Source: Thermoleophilaceae bacterium (GTDB lineage: Bacteria > Actinomycetota > Thermoleophilia > Solirubrobacterales > Thermoleophilaceae). Taken from it: a stretch of 6,434 nt of DNA. Both the position numbers and the translations under genes were made by a program. The notes under the pieces are model-generated. The model worked only from the letters and a program-made list of their open reading frames with translations, did not search any database and had not been told where the DNA came from. This document shows positions 5,570 through 6,434 of this stretch, in pieces. The stretch's first letter is position 1; each line of letters starts with the position of its first letter. The stretch lies in NCBI GenBank assembly GCA_013811765.1, contig JACCUO010000004.1, positions 1-6,434 on the forward strand. The letters run 5' to 3'.

Positions 5570-5577
5570 TGGAGAGG

Positions 5578-6048
5578 ATGCCAGTCCCGCTTTTGATAGC
5601 GATATTCATCGCGGTTCCGATCGCCGAGCTGTACCTGATCTACACGATCGGAGATGCCATCGGCGTGCTGCCTACGCTGCTTCTGCTGGCGGTCGACTCC
5701 GTGCTCGGCTCGCTCCTCCTGCGCTCGCAGGGGAAGGCGGTATGGCGAAGGTTCAACGACACGATGGCGGCGGGCCGGGTGCCGCACAAGGAGCTCCAGC
5801 ACGGCATCGCGGTGATCTTCGGGGGGGCCCTGCTGATAACGCCGGGCTTTCTCTCCGACGTTTTGGGGCTGGCGCTGCTGCTGCCGCCCACCCGAGCGGT
5901 GATCCTCCGCCTGGTGGTGCGCCGCCTCTCCAAGCGAGTGGAGACGCGGGTGGTGGCCGGGGAGGCCCGGCCACCGAGGCGAGAGGCGGACGTGGAGGGA
6001 AGCGCCGCCGAGTACCCGCAGCACGAGCCGCCCCGCCTCGAGCGGTGA
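5578..6048 (+). CDS. fxsA: FxsA-family inner membrane protein
   Basis: This is a 156-aa membrane protein of the FxsA family. E. coli FxsA, when overproduced, relieves exclusion of phage T7 by the F plasmid; the everyday role of the family is unknown. Predicted membrane segments are about 4-23, 27-46 and a long hydrophobic stretch at 76-103. Family landmarks are the proline-glutamate pair in the first segment (VPIAELYLIY, 13-22), RSQGKAVW (49-56) after the second, and the signature LLITPGFLSDVLGLALLLPP (85-104). The tail from 105 is rich in Arg and Glu and probably cytoplasmic. The ATG at 5578 is preferred; a TTG at 5569 would add three residues but overlaps the possible -10 box. The gene is divergent from the DUF59 gene and overlaps the next CDS by four bases, so it probably heads an operon. 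Confidence 0.9.
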   Translation: MPVPLLIAIFIAVPIAELYLIYTIGDAIGVLPTLLLLAVDSVLGSLLLRSQGKAVWRRFNDTMAAGRVPHKELQHGIAVIFGGALLITPGFLSDVLGLALLLPPTRAVILRLVVRRLSKRVETRVVAGEARPPRREADVEGSAAEYPQHEPPRLER

Positions 6049-6434
6049 CCGGGCCCGCGGTCTCGATCGCCTTCTTCGATCTCGAGCGGGGGCTGCACGG
6101 CACCGCGCGCAACGGGGCGACCCTGCTCTTCGAGGACGCCCAGTCCACCGTGCTGCCCGAGGGGCCCCGGGTCGAACGCTCAGGCGCCGGCTGGCGGGCC
6201 GAGCTGGACGGCGCATTCTCGCTTGAGCTTCAGCCGGTCGCGGCGGAGGCGGCGCTCGGCGGGGTGACCGCCCACGTCTGCGAGGTCACCGGCACGGTGG
6301 GAACGGCCAAGGTGCGCTGTCTCGGAACCGTCGGCGAGACCCATACTCCCCCTGAATGGGATGTGCTCGATGCGCTGCGCAGCATCTCGGCGGTATTCGA
6401 CCGCGAGCACGCGTTTCTCGCCGTGGCCCTGCGC
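6045..6434 (+). CDS. Unrecognised protein, N-terminal part (runs off the window)
   Basis: An open frame of 130 codons starts at the GTG at 6045 and reaches the window edge without a stop. The GTGA overlap with the fxsA stop is the usual sign of translational coupling. The visible part has no signal peptide or membrane helix. It is made mostly of alternating strand-like segments, such as VSIAFFDLERGLHG (6-19), ATLLFED (25-31), FSLELQPV (58-65) and AKVRCLGTVGE (88-98), followed by a helix WDVLDALRSISAVF (105-118). This suggests a beta-sandwich or lipocalin-like fold, but I cannot name a family. Cys79 and Cys92 are the only cysteines seen. Codon usage is GC-rich in third positions like its neighbours, which supports a real gene. 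Confidence 0.75.
   Translation, partial: MTGPAVSIAFFDLERGLHGTARNGATLLFEDAQSTVLPEGPRVERSGAGWRAELDGAFSLELQPVAAEAALGGVTAHVCEVTGTVGTAKVRCLGTVGETHTPPEWDVLDALRSISAVFDREHAFLAVALR

Overview
This GC-rich window looks like ordinary actinobacterial chromosome. Three things suggest this: a carbonic anhydrase very close in remembered sequence to the mycobacterial Rv1284 type, a DUF2795-like small protein, and several starts that look leaderless. The combination of carbonic anhydrase, SufT-like and FxsA genes would fit a deep-branching actinobacterium such as the Thermoleophilia/Solirubrobacterales, but that placement is inference. There is no mobile element, RNA gene, CRISPR array or clear foreign block. 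Eight complete genes and one that runs off the right edge fill almost the whole window, and the longest gene-free stretch is about 160 bp.

Left part (1-2231): a short DUF2795-like gene with a recognisable promoter and ribosome binding site converges on a gene for a secreted GH10 xylanase-type lipoprotein on the minus strand. Divergent from the xylanase is a class I SAM-dependent methyltransferase.

Middle part (2232-4633): a zinc-dependent medium-chain alcohol/formaldehyde dehydrogenase on the plus strand converges on two minus-strand genes, a 73-aa unrecognised acidic protein and a lipoate-protein ligase/octanoyltransferase family enzyme.

Right part (4634-6434): a beta-class carbonic anhydrase is divergent from the lipoate-family gene and convergent with a SufT-like DUF59 protein. 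The two convergent 3' ends are separated by a perfect 16-bp inverted repeat, one arm of which is the end of the DUF59 gene itself. The DUF59 gene is divergent from fxsA across only 35 bp, and fxsA overlaps by 4 bp an unrecognised CDS open to the window edge.

The genes are mostly single units arranged convergently or divergently, not one pathway operon. Loose shared themes are cofactor supply (lipoyl, Fe-S) and carbon metabolism (xylan, alcohol/aldehyde, CO2). I found no convincing new multi-gene system. The observations most worth checking are the inverted-repeat terminator copied from a coding end, the recurring TANNNT box 7-8 nt before start codons, and a His-to-Asp change in the xylanase active-site strand.
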